Shown here: positions 12,701 through 24,869 of the stretch, in pieces | Position numbering within the stretch: the stretch's first letter is position 1 | Layout of the letters: each line of letters begins with the position of its first letter | Origin: Pelecanus crispus | Taxonomy: Eukaryota; Chordata; Aves; Pelecaniformes; Pelecanidae | Length of the DNA: 64,000 nt | NCBI RefSeq assembly: GCF_030463565.1 | Contig: NC_134653.1 | Location: 30,751,150 to 30,815,149 of the forward strand | Reading direction: 5' to 3' | Notes under the pieces: model-generated | Told to the model about the DNA's origin: nothing | Database searches by the model: none | What the model saw: only the letters and a program-made list of their open reading frames with translations | Made by a program: the position numbers and the translations under genes

Positions 12701-15700
12701 GGCTCAATATTACCCTAATTCAGCGTTCTTGGTTTTCAAATGCAGCAGCATGCTTATTTTTCTCAGTGACTATCCAATTCCCAAACTAGTACAGTTATGT
12801 GTGGTTTATTACATATCATATAATAAATTATGACATGAAAAACATGACATTAGAAGGGAGGCAAAGAGTTTGGAATATGTGAATATCCAAATTTAAGGAA
12901 TCAAATCATCACTCTAGGTAACAATGTGGCATCTATATTTTGAAAGAAATAACTAAAATGTATAATTCTAGTTGAAGAAATAACATTACTTAAGATGTAA
13001 AGCTAACCCTAGATCAACAAAATAAATTAACTTCATGTTTTGCAGCTCAATATTTATGTAGTATTTTGAAGGCCTTGCAATGCATTTTCTATACTTGTTT
13101 AACAGGATTTCAGTTTTAAATAGATATCTTTTTGATCAAAAGTAGCTACTCAATTGTTAATCATTCAACATATTAGTAGAGTATATCCTCCTTCACCCCA
13201 TTTTAATTGTCCCTTTGGTTCTTAAAAAATTGGTCTATATTCATTAGCTCATTAGATAGTCTGATTAAATTTTGGTTGTAATAATTACTTTATGATAGCA
13301 TAGTTTGGCATAAAATCGTATTAAGAAGCATAGACACATAAACACACAACCATTGTATTCCATACATTCCAGACATGACTGCATTACAGTGGTGAAAAAG
13401 GTGAAAAGTCTTTATGACACACAGTACATTTTAGCTCTCCTAAGTGGTAGTGTCATATCTGGTTTTGCACTTTGGTTTCTGGAGAGCAAGCTACAGCTCA
13501 GGACTCCTGACTGTCACCACTGGGGATGGATGGAGTCTGGGAGTTTGCATGAAGGAAATTTCTGCAGACAAAAGGTTACAAATGCATAACTAACGAAACC
13601 GTAATTGTTCTTGAAGAAAATGTCAGTGTCCATTCCCTTGACACCATGTGTGTCTGACAGGGAGTGAGATAATGACTTGATGTGTCGGAGGAATTTCATC
13701 ACAGTAGTTGCTTCATTCTTTCAAAAAAATGTGAGAAACCTCCTAGGAATCAGTCAAACTCAGGCCACTGTGGATTGATTTAAGTGGATTAGCTCAACTG
13801 TTTCCTGTGCAGTTCCTGAAATGTGCTAATCGGTATTAATAAAAAATTGTGGCCCTTGCTCCTCAAATTGTCATGCAGTTACAGGCAGAGATGGGAAGGA
13901 CTGATTTGTACCCAGGCACTATCTTGCAGGCTTCTCAGGCTCGTCTGCCTCCAGTGAAACCAGAACAGAGTTCATATCTTACCTCATAAACAGTGCTTGA
14001 CCCCCCCATTCAAAACAAGAACAGAAAAGGAATTTGGACTTTTTCTGTGAGATCTCAGATGCTCATGGCACACCGCTCTTTATTTTACCCATTTTAAAAA
14101 TCTCATACGTGCAGAAAGCAGAATCGCTGCATGACTGCAGCAGCAAATAATGCAGTTGAGACGGGTTCTTACAACAGTGCAAAACAAAGGGTAGTATATT
14201 TTATATTCCCTTTACACTGGAGTAAATAACTACACAAGATCCCAGGCAGATAGATCAGTTCAGTGCTAATAAACAGCAGCTGAAGCAATATTAAAGGAAA
14301 AAATAGCTTCCCAGATAGACAATGCTCCTTGTTTTAATAGAAAACATTCCTGTAGTGCCTGGTACTTCAACATATTTTTGCATCAAGGAGAAGCTTATTT
14401 TAACATTAGTCACAGGTTTGCATTTTGTTTTTATGTTTTTTTAACAAAACAGATTGCTGAGTCAGATACCAGCTGCATTTGGCAAATCTGAACCTAGGGA
14501 TGGTTATGTGGGTAAAGCACAGCAGGGAGCAAGTGGCTGGGAGTTCAGTGCTGATATTGTGCTAACTTCCTCTTAGGCTTAGGCAAATCACGTAGGTCGC
14601 TTGTAATTCAGTTTCTCTTCATCCCATACTGAAATGATGTAATGAGGGGTTGTGAAACTTGGAGCTGAAATGTATAAAAGTCTCCAGGAGCGCATCTATA
14701 GCCTGTTCTGTTAGCACTAAGTACCTTTGCAGAAGGTTTTTGGAGAATCCTCTTCTGAACCATGGTGTAAGAAAAGGAGAACAGCAACACCTGACAGGGT
14801 AATCATGTTATTTGCTTTTTCCTCATTAGTTTTTGTTCCTATAATCCAAGGTTTCTTGAGCTGTAGCTGAGGAGGAACTTTCTGGTTGTCCCTGGAAAGC
14901 TGCCTAATTTCTGTTCTTATTTCCAGCAAGGTCAGAAATTACTCAAAGAACTTGAAGACAAGGAGGAGAAAGGTGGGCTGGTGGTTTGGGACTGGATGGG
15001 TGGTGTGCCTTCAAGAGGCAAGGAGGAATCTCAGACTGAAAGCAGCAGTGAGAGCTGCTGGCTGAAGCAGGAGAGGAGCTGGTGTAGGAACAGGGAGGAG
15101 AGGGGCAGGTCGTTGTGGAGTGTGGAAAACAGAACCTAGAGCTGGGAAAGCACCCGCAAGGGAGGAAGATGGGAAGAAAAGTGCATAGAAGGAAGGAGCA
15201 GAACAGATGGAGTGAGGAGCAAAAGGAGGCGGTGAAGGTGACTCCTCCAATAAAACGGAGAATACTTCTCACCATGGAGACAGCTGAAGAGTCACAAAAC
15301 ATAAATATTTTCCTTGTGTTGTTTTACATAAGAGAAATCACCGTGCTTGTTCCGAGGACATTACATAATCCCAGACAAAAGACAACAGTTTCTCATCACC
15401 ACTTCAAGAAGAGGTTTTCTTAGGACTCTTCCTGTTCATTTGTCCTGCACACTGGATAAACCATTGCAAAGAGCTAATTAAGAATCTATCACCCCTGATT
15501 GCTCCTACTTGTTGAGCAGCTGTATTACTTAAGCATAGGCAAAAAGCTCAGATGTCAGTGCTGGCAATGGTAATAAAAATTGTCCATTGAGTGAGACACA
15601 TCTTAAAACTGGTTGAAGTTGAATGTGCCGAATGCAACTGCAATGTTTTGGTCTGACTTTGTTTAGAACGGAAGCAATGATGGGTTGCCACCATGCACTA

Positions 15701-18700
15701 ATCCGTTTGAGAGAACCTGTAGCATTGTATTTGCCCTTACAACATCAACCAGTTTGAGTGCTTTGTATCTTTTAGGGACAGACTCCAGAGCAAACAAGCA
15801 AGCAGAGTCCTCTGAAGTGTGAATGGTGCAATATGCATAGAAATATGTAACTCCGCACACCATATCATAAACCGAAACACCCAGTTATTGGCTAAACTAT
15901 CTGGAGATAAAATATCTTAAGGTATGCTTGTCATTGCCGAACTTTCCTTTAGTCTGAACAAACTTGTTTGGCAGAGTATTCTATGATGCTGTTGAAGAGA
16001 TGGTCCCTATAGTCTCCAGTGACAAGTTCACCATACTATGGCATTTGCAAATGTAGAAGTGGATAGTTCACCTTGACAGCAGTTTCTGCGGTGACGAATT
16101 TGCCTTAGATCCAGCTCATTAGAACAGCTCGATGTGAGGAAAGATGGTAAAGTTAGATCTATGAATATAGATTCAAATTAAACTCTGATGTTAGTTGCAG
16201 CTTCCTGCAAGGTTATGCCAGGAATGAATTTCATTCCATCTAGCTAGCTGTTGTGCCAGCAGGATATACTTGATGAGGGGAAAAAAAGTAGAGATATCTT
16301 TAGGTACATCTAATTGATGATTTTGCACTGCTGACAGGCTCTAGTGAACTTTGTCAGATGTGCAACCAATGCAGGAGTCCAATTTCTCCATGACTGCAGG
16401 CAGGAAGGTCTGCAGCTCAGTATCGGGAGATCTGGAAAGGGGTTTCATTCCAAGGGGTATTTTTCCTGATTCTGGAAAAGTAAACTTTGTGTGGGCTGGC
16501 TGGTGGTCAAGATCTATTGTCCTGATTAGATAAATATTTTGGGCAGTGCATGCTAGTGCAGGTAGCAGAGATTAATGCTACCACTGAGCATTTCTGTATC
16601 ATACCTATCATAGCTCTCATGGCACTTTTCACAGGAGGCCAGCATCCTCTGATACACAGAGGAGAACTGGAGCTTAAATCCTCAGCATCGTGTGGATTCT
16701 TACTAATGCAGGTGCCTTTCTAGGATAGAAACACATAGAAACAGAAGGGTGTTTTCCTGCAGAGGTTTGAAAGGAGAGGGGCAAAAATGGAGTTGCATAA
16801 TTTCACCACACCTTTAAAAATAATACCATGTTTGCAACATATTTGGAGTGACTGTAACCTTTTCTTCATAGGGGTTTAGTAGTTCAGCGTATCTACCAGA
16901 CAGCCCCGGGGAATGTGCAGCTGGGGACATTTTCAGTAGTGTGCATTAATTATAGCGTATCACTATTTATCTCATTTACATGCATTGAAAGGAAATGGCT
17001 GCTTTTACTACAGTGCCCCATTGTGCCAGGGGCTGTGAACACCCATCTAAAGACAGGATCTCTGACTCCTGAAGTTTACCCTCAAATGTGAGATGAAAAG
17101 GGTGGTGGAGGGGAACAGAATCAAAGTACACACGATATTAACAGTAAGTACTTACATATTTGTAGTTGGCTTGGCACAGGCAATTTTTCAGGTCAGAAAG
17201 ATTGAACTCTGTGAGATTAAAACGTTAGGTATTACTATGCATAGCTCTTTCCAGAGGCAGTTAGATTAGCATTTTTTCACTAAAAGCAGGACACATAGTG
17301 AGCCTGTGTACTGTGAGATAAGCTGGTTTTATGCTGCAGAAATATATCTGGGCATTTAAAACACCTCAGTCAGACAGGAATGGGCATACTTTAAGCAGTT
17401 TCACCTTCTTTAAGACATATGAAATTTCAATATTGGTTTTGAAGACAACCTGAAGAATAATCCTGAAATGGGAAATATTTTATTCTGATTAAATATACTT
17501 TTTCCCCATTATTAATGAAAACAGTTATTCTGACAACTAACAAATCCATTAAAAAAATGTGTAAGTGAACAGCCAGAGGTGATTTTAAAAGAACTGTAAA
17601 CTTATATTCAAACAACCATGCCATGCTAGAATGGGGAAGGGAAGAAAACATCTTTGTCTTGGAAAAGGAGCTGAAAAACATCTTTGTCTTGGAAAAGGAG
17701 CTGACTTGCACACTTTGTCTAGTTATTATGTATTATTGCATCTTCATATCTGTTTAAAGCGGAGCTTAATGACTGCTATATCAACTTAAAAGTTCAGTCA
17801 CCTGCCTTGCCCCCATTTGGATCCACAACGTTAGTGCGAGAGGGAGAGAGCTGCGTGGGTGTGCATCACGAGGATGCTGAGAGGGGAACACTGCGCGATG
17901 CTAACTGGCAAGTAGGAGAGTTGTAGTTGAAGCTTCTGACGGCATCCAGCTGTGCCCAGGGTATGGCCAGTCATTCCCACATCTAGAAAGAGCACCAGGA
18001 TGAGTGCACCTAGGGTGAGTGTGAAGCAGAGGCCTTTGTTTCCCAAAAAGTTAAAGCTGGGAATGCTGCTGAGCACCACCGTGACTCCCGCGGTCCTCCG
18101 GTGCGGAGATGCTCGTCCCATGCGGAGGAGCGGCGAGGGCATGTGGCGGATTCATTGCCTGACAGGAGGCGTGTGCAGTGGGTGCTGACCCTCGCCGCCC
18201 ATCTGACCCCGTTATTTGTTGAAGGAGCTGACTTGTCTGGGAGGACTGGCAGGGACCGGGGTGCCAGATGGCATGTGGATGTGTGTTGTGTGTCGGCTGT
18301 CATTCAGCCAGATTAATGTGAAGTTTGTAAAAAGGAGGAGGGGGGGGGAAACAATTAAGCAAGAATCTCAAAAACAATCGAGGCCACGTGCCACCGGGCA
18401 GCAGTCGTTGGTGGCACAATGGGTTATCGGCTTCCCATGAATGGGCCCAACTGTTGCAAACGACATGAGCCTGCCCAGTTTTCAAATCATTTAATGCTCT
18501 TGTTTACTTCCAATCCAGCCAATCTCTGGGCCGGGAGAGCCGTCACCTGATAGTCTTTTTATGTATTTAAGTCCCAGGCCTCACAAAATAACTGAACAGT
18601 GGTAACCATGGCAATGCTAATTATTGCACTATAACTACAGTAGAAGAAAGAAAACAGGGTAGGCTGGGAGAGAGATTTGAAGATGTTTTTTTGGCCAGGA

Positions 18701-21700
18701 TTTGAGCTCTTGGCTCCTCGTCAGGTGTTGGGGTTTCTTTTCCTTTTCTTCTTTTCAAAAATCTTTTTACAAACAAATAAATTACATTCTGCTTTAAAGA
18801 TCTCCCAGATAATAGTTTAGGGAACTTTGATACGTGTTTCTGGAAATCATGAATAGAGGAGCTGAAAGCTCCTGGGCAGCCAGGCACTAGAGTTCTGCCT
18901 TGTTCTTTTAAGCTGATTTAGAATCCTGTAAAACATAAAAGATGCTTCAGCAAGAGACCAGATTTATTTAAGGCTTCTGCATCGTCATTTGGCAACAAAC
19001 ACACGTTAGTACCACACAGCTGGCTTTAACATATCTATGAGAGAGCTCTTTAAAGCCTTTGTTTTGAAAGCAAAATCAGCTACATCCAACTAAACTATGT
19101 TCCTCTGAAAGAGAAAGATGTTTTCCTGGACCTGAATCCTTGGGTATCTAATGATAATGTCCTAACATGTTCTAATTACTGCTTTACTCCTCAAGATACC
19201 CATGACTTCTTTAATACTGTTTAACATAAGTAAAAGTAGTTTAGCCCTTTATTTGCAATAGTTCTTTTATTGACTTTAATTGGAGTTTTGACCACACAGG
19301 AATTTTTGAGTACTGTAAATATATTTCAATATTTCCATTTTGTACCATGCACTATCAGAAGCAAAATAAAACAAGTGGGATGGAGCATACAGAATGTATC
19401 AAAAACGGAGCTTTAAACCAAAAGCAGCCTGTCATCGTTACACCTCAGTTTTGTCAGCTAAAGGCAGGCTGGAAGTTATTGTGCATTCAGTCACTAGCTT
19501 TTCATTCTGATCATTTAGTATGTCAAAAACTGCCTAAAAAATATGTTTCATGTGCTTCATGGTTCCTTGTTAAGTGTCAATAACTTCATGGATCTGAATG
19601 GAGGAGATCACCAGTTCATTCTGTAAAGTTTTGTTTATGCAGCAACTCTCCGCTGATCCGTCCCCACCGATGGGATGCAGTGGCTGGGAAAAGCCCTCCC
19701 CGGGTGTTCAAGCCAGCAGCACACACAGGTCCTTGAGGAACTAGGTGCAGAAAATCCTTCCAAGGCTGCTTCGTCACTGGATTTCAAGGTCAATGCAAAA
19801 TTGCCAGGTTAAAAGTACTGACAGGTTTCTTCTACATCAAGGCCAAACAAGTGCAAATTTCTGACAAATGTGAAAAAAACTAATCAGCTCTGGTTTTGTT
19901 TCTAGGCAGTTTCTCTTCCGGGTTCTTATGCCTTCTTCCCCTACAAATACTGCACAAGAAGGTTTTTTTAACTACAATGTTTCAAATTGTACAAAGGAAC
20001 ACATGATTATGTAAAGGGCAGAAGTAACCAGCCAGCTGTGAAACCAAAGGTCGCATCTGAATTCTGCAAATGGAATTCCAGCCTGATGTGTTTTCCCTGC
20101 TGACCTACGTGAGCTTTGGCATCCCAGTCATCTCCCCTGTTTCCAGGGACAGCGTAGCAGCATCTCTGCTCTCTACTAACCTTTCATGCTATTTTGCAGA
20201 CTCTTAGCTTCTGGCCCCTCCCAGCTGAGTGAAGATGACCTCCCCAGTGACTTACAGTCCTTGTCGTGGCTGACATCTGTTGATGTTCCTCGGTTACAAC
20301 AGATGGCCAGTGGAAGAATGGATTTTAGCCTCAGTGCCCAGAATGCAGTGCTACAACAGACAGGTAAACTGCTAGGATGTTAAATAACTGCTCTTTGAAC
20401 AACACAGCCTACTGCCTCCTTTCTTTTCCCTCACACAGGCTACCTTTCCTATTAGTAGATTCCTTTTAAGTGCCTTACATTTCGCTTCCTGTCAGAAGAC
20501 CTGGAGCCTGTTGTCTTCTGATAAGGCTACTGCTGATACATTTCCTTCATTTCAAGAGGCAGAGAGCCCTAGCAGTCACGACAGAGATCTTTGGATCTGA
20601 TTGGCTTTTCTGCTCGGTGTAGTTGCTGGTGCCTTGTTGCGTGGACTTGGGCCAAGGTATTTAAGACTTGCATTTCAGAGGTTTTCAACAGCTTTGAAAT
20701 TAGGTAATTAGCCTTTCTTGTTTGTTTCAACATTGATAAAATTAAGAGTATCTTATTTACCCCATACCTGTTTGCTTCATACAGACTTACAGCATATGTT
20801 CATTGAATGCCTTTCTTTCCTTTGTGAACATCCTTTAGGTAAACACACTTGTTCCCGAAGGCATTCTGCTGAGAGAGCTCAGCGTATCATCTTGCTTGCT
20901 TTAGACCAGAAATCCTCTGGAGTACGGATAGTGCCGAATATGTTTTTTTTTTTTCTTTTGTAAGATACCGTGTCTGTAACACCACTGTGGACTGTTAAAC
21001 AGCTGTCGTCTTTCATTCCCTGCATAACAAGTTTTAGAAGCAGCTGACGTCGTCTTTGGAATTTGTGAAATGCTCTGAGTTCTTTTGGGATGGAAAGCCA
21101 CAGAGAGGTGTGATTATCCACTCCAGAGCTTAGCTGTGTTCAACTGCGTTTATTAAAAATGAATGCCATCTCTCTTTTCTAAAGTGTACTTTCATGCGAA
21201 CATTCACTGCCTTTGCTTTCTCCAAAATAGGCCCTGTAGCAAGCAATATGCACTCGACAGGAGCACCTGGAGCAATGATTCATGTCCAGGCCAGCCTGCC
21301 ACAGGGAATCCTGGGACTGAATTCTATTTCAACACACGGAGCAAATGTAAGAGCAGGCCTCGATGGCTTATTATTGCAACACTTCTTAGGAGAAGATGTT
21401 CGTAATTTCAAGACTGACACATCTGTTGTCTTTATCTCAGCAGATGAGCCAGTATGCTGTAGGTGGGCAGCCATCTCCTAGTTTACAAACACAGCAACAA
21501 CTCTTTCCTCCTCACTCACAGCAAGTGTTTGCCCTAGCACAGAACACACAACAGGTACTGTTATTTGCTTGTCGTCTGTGTCTTCAAGTACCTGCCAAGA
21601 TCATATCTAAAACTATTTTAAAAGAAAACCAAAATATCCCTAAACGTACATACCTACGGATATTTTGCACCTCGCATTTTCCTTCTTTTCATTCTGCATA

Positions 21701-24700
21701 TAGTGTAACCCAGCAGCAATCTACAACACATCCTATGGGACCCAGCCACACTATTCTCAGCCACGCCTGGCTCCTCACTCTGCCCAAGAACTGCATCCAA
21801 AGCATTACCCCAAGCCGATCTATTCATATAGGTAAGTAGAGAGCAGAATGGCGTGTTGCCTACAGCCTGCATTGGGATGACTGTAATGCTGTAGGTGTGA
21901 TAGCACGAGAGTGTTTGATTCCTTTTTGAAGGGAACAAAAATCCTGTCATCCGCCCAGGAGTTCTGTGGAAGCTGCCTCTGAGAGGTAGCAGGAATGAAC
22001 AAGCGAACTAGTTCCTGGACGTCAGCATAAAGGTAGAGTAATACCAGAGAGGAGTAAAATCTGCAGGATCACAGGGTGACTTCTGAGCACTTGAGTACAG
22101 TAATCCCTTAATCAGCCAGTTGAGGTTGCTAGACCAGAAGAAGGCATACGATGGCTACGTATATGCAATCTGTTGTTATTTCCTGTATTTCTCTGTCCTC
22201 TAGTTGCTTGATTGCAATGGCGCTGAAGAACAGCAAAACAGGCAGTCTCCCAGTGAGCGAGATCTACAGCTTCATGAAGGAGCACTTTCCCTACTTCAAG
22301 GTATGCGTACACCTGAAAGGTAGAAGTAGAACATCACAAATACTTTGTTCAGGGCTTATTTCACTAACATCCTCCTGCATCTTTCAGACAGCCCCTGATG
22401 GCTGGAAGAACTCTGTGCGCCACAACCTGTCTCTGAATAAGTGTTTTGAGAAGGTGGAGAACAAGATGAGTGGCACCTCTCGCAAAGGGTGCCTCTGGGC
22501 TCTCAATCCTGCCAAGATTGACAAGATGGAAGAGGAGATGCAGAAGTGGAAGCGGAAGGACTTAGCTGCTATTCACAGGAGCATGGCTAACCCAGGTAGG
22601 CCTTATATTACGCTTTTGCTATGTATATGAGAGGAAAGGGGGAAAAATGGCTATTTGGCCAGGAATGCATGAATCTTAAGAAATAAGTTATATGAAACAG
22701 AGCTGGCTAGTGCAGAGCTCTCACATCTTGCAACGGCCTCCTCCTCTGAGCAGCTGAGCTGAAATACCCCATGCTCTGCACTGAATGAAGTCATTACTGC
22801 TGCCCCGAGGTTGTATGACAGGGCAATACACTACAGCAGGAGGGGGTAACTGGACTGACAGCTGTTCTGGAGGCCCTCAGTGCAAATTGGTCCCCAGCTT
22901 CAAAATGGATTGTCTTTTTCCCCCATGCTAGCCTATCTAGCACATCCAAGGCCTTCTGAGGAGTTATGCTGCCTCCAGTGTTAGTATTTGTAGTGTCACG
23001 TTTTAATGCAGTTTTTTGCTTGCTCCTCTGCAAAACGCTCCCTTTGCTAAGACTTTCTCATTCTTACTTATAAAGACACATGGTTTTGAAGCTTTCAGGA
23101 GTTCAGTATTGCAAAATCAACTGGAGTTTTTTGCTGCAAAATCTGTAACATGCAATCAATGATAAATTGCATTCTCCTCTGCTTAAAAACAAGTGACATT
23201 GAAACTGTCAGGAGTCTCTTGTACGAATCTTATTTGAGATACAAGCAGAATTCAGAATTTCCCTATGAGCAGGAGACCTACTGAGGATATTTAGTTCTGC
23301 CACTGTGGGCCAGCTGCCATCGGCTGTGGCGTGGTTGCTCTGTGTAAATCTCATGTGATCATTTCTTTAGCTCAGTTAGGGGTAATGGTGGAAGTCGACT
23401 AGGGTAAGAGCTAAGGGCAGGGAAGTAGATGGCATTTCTTTGCTCTCTGCACAGTCAAAGCCTGGCTTCTGTGCTGCACTGCGTACAGTGACAGACACTG
23501 CCTGTTCAGTGTTACGGCAAAAGCGTGTGGCTATGCTCACTTGTGACATGCTTTGGCCGGGTCCTGCTTGAACGAATGGGTTAAATTGTCTCTTTTCTTC
23601 CTTGGGAATGGGTATCACTTGCGCAGAGGAGCTAGACAAGCTGATCACTGACAGACCTGAGCACTGCAGGCGACCCAGCAAACAGGCAGAGCCTGAGGTC
23701 TCCACCCTGAGCCACATGGCAGCAGCCCAAGGCCGAATCTCCATCTCCCAGCTGCAGCCTCAGCCCATCATGACGCTCTTGCTGCAGTCCATCCCCCTGC
23801 ATCACCAGATCCAGACCCAGGCTCGCATCACCCCAGACTCACCAGCACCTGCACAAACGCCTCCTCTCCATACTCTGCCTGACATGAGCCACAGCCCTCT
23901 TCCCCACCATCCCATGGGACGCGCGCCTCCGGACTTCCTCAACATGACAGCAGACATGAACGCGGAGGTGGATGCTCTTGACCCAAGCATTATGGATTTT
24001 GCATTGCAAGGTATGGGAGAAGGAAGCTGGGGTAGGGGAGGGCATGGCTTCTGTGGTTATGCAGTCACTGAATATATAACCAGGGTCCTCAGCAGGATGC
24101 TCTGGGGCAGGATGTAACTAAGCTAAAAACTGGAGCTGGCCTCTGCAGCATGACTTCCCTGGCCTTCCTCGGTGCACTTCTGCCCTGTGCTAGATGGGAC
24201 AGCAAACTGCCTTCACGGTTGAAGTGCACTTCAGACATAGGCAGGGATATCCAACCAGCTGGATCTGGGACACACATCTCTCTGCCCATGGGAAACCATA
24301 GCTCTACTCGTGCCTTGGTTTTCCCCTTCTGTAAAAGGAGAACTTCCCCAGCTCACGGCTATGCCTAGCGTGGCCCCTGGGTTTCCAGTTAGCACATGGT
24401 AGATAGATGCTGCCTGGAAAGGTCTGGACTCCTGCTGGAACCAGGGGAATTCGGGGGGACACAGACGCTCTTACTGCCTTTGCACTACAGATGGTACCGT
24501 CCGCAAGCAGCACTGGTCCTAAGCAGCGGGTAAAGCCCTTTAGTTATGGACTGACCCCTACGCACAGTGCCTGGGAGGGTTGGATGTGTTGCTGTGACCA
24601 GAATTTAATCTTTTAAAGGTAACATATGGGAGGAAATGAAAGACGACGGCTTCAGCCTTGACACCCTGGGTGCCTTCAGCAACTCCCCGCTCCACCTCTC

Positions 24701-24869
24701 AGACTGTGACCTGGGCACCCCTGGCCTCACCCCTGTCTCCAGCGGCAGCGATCACTCCTTCTCAGACTTGCAGGTCACCGGCCTTTATACCACCTACACG
24801 ACACTGGACAACGTAGCGGCAGCTCAGTACATGAACCCCCAAGGCAACAAACCCATCGCTCTGCTCTGA
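9800..24869 (+). CDS. FOXN4: Forkhead box protein N4, nine coding exons
   Basis: FOXN4 is a nuclear winged-helix transcription factor that specifies retinal amacrine/horizontal cells and spinal V2b interneurons. Coding exons: 9800-9882, 20200-20363, 21231-21346, 21441-21554, 21704-21831, 22204-22300, 22388-22595, 23627-24010, 24619-24869. All junctions keep frame and give 514 residues (human about 517). The N-terminus starts [20 protein letters not shown], nearly identical to human. A conserved block with [20 protein letters not shown] follows in exon 2. The forkhead domain covers about residues 195-290 in exons 5-7, with [35 protein letters not shown] and KGCLWAL. A Pro/His-rich C-terminal region ends NKPIALL. 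The start ATG has G at -3. The middle (exons 3-5) is the most diverged part. Intron 1 is 10.3 kb. Exon 4 has a tandem CAGCAG acceptor. Confidence 0.96.
17005..17130. repeat. Possible ancient interspersed repeat relic
   Basis: The order 'attgtgccaggggctgtgaac', 'aaagacagg', 'ctctgactcctgaagtttac', then 'ggtggaggggaac' recalls an old amniote interspersed-repeat consensus (...gtgctaggcactgtacaaac...aaagacagtccctgcccc aaagagcttac...ggtgggaggggaaac...). I recall this pattern from memory and cannot name the family with certainty. Confidence 0.3.
17645..17703. repeat. Two-copy 30 bp tandem duplication
   Basis: The unit 'aaaacatctttgtcttgg...aaaggagctg' occurs twice back to back with a period of 30 and essentially no differences, so it is a recent duplication. 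Intronic and noncoding. Confidence 0.9.

Larger units (their letters stand above)
9883..20199 (+). other. FOXN4: FOXN4 first coding intron (10.3 kb)
   Basis: No coding exon seen. Visible content: poly-A/T runs, a purine-rich stretch (about 14,940-15,260), a possible ancient repeat (about 17,005-17,130), a two-copy 30 bp tandem duplication (17,645-17,703), and a less A/T-rich block (about 17,950-18,620) dense in E-box, homeodomain and Sox-like motifs that is a candidate enhancer. The rest is unremarkable A/T-rich intron. Confidence 0.7.
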
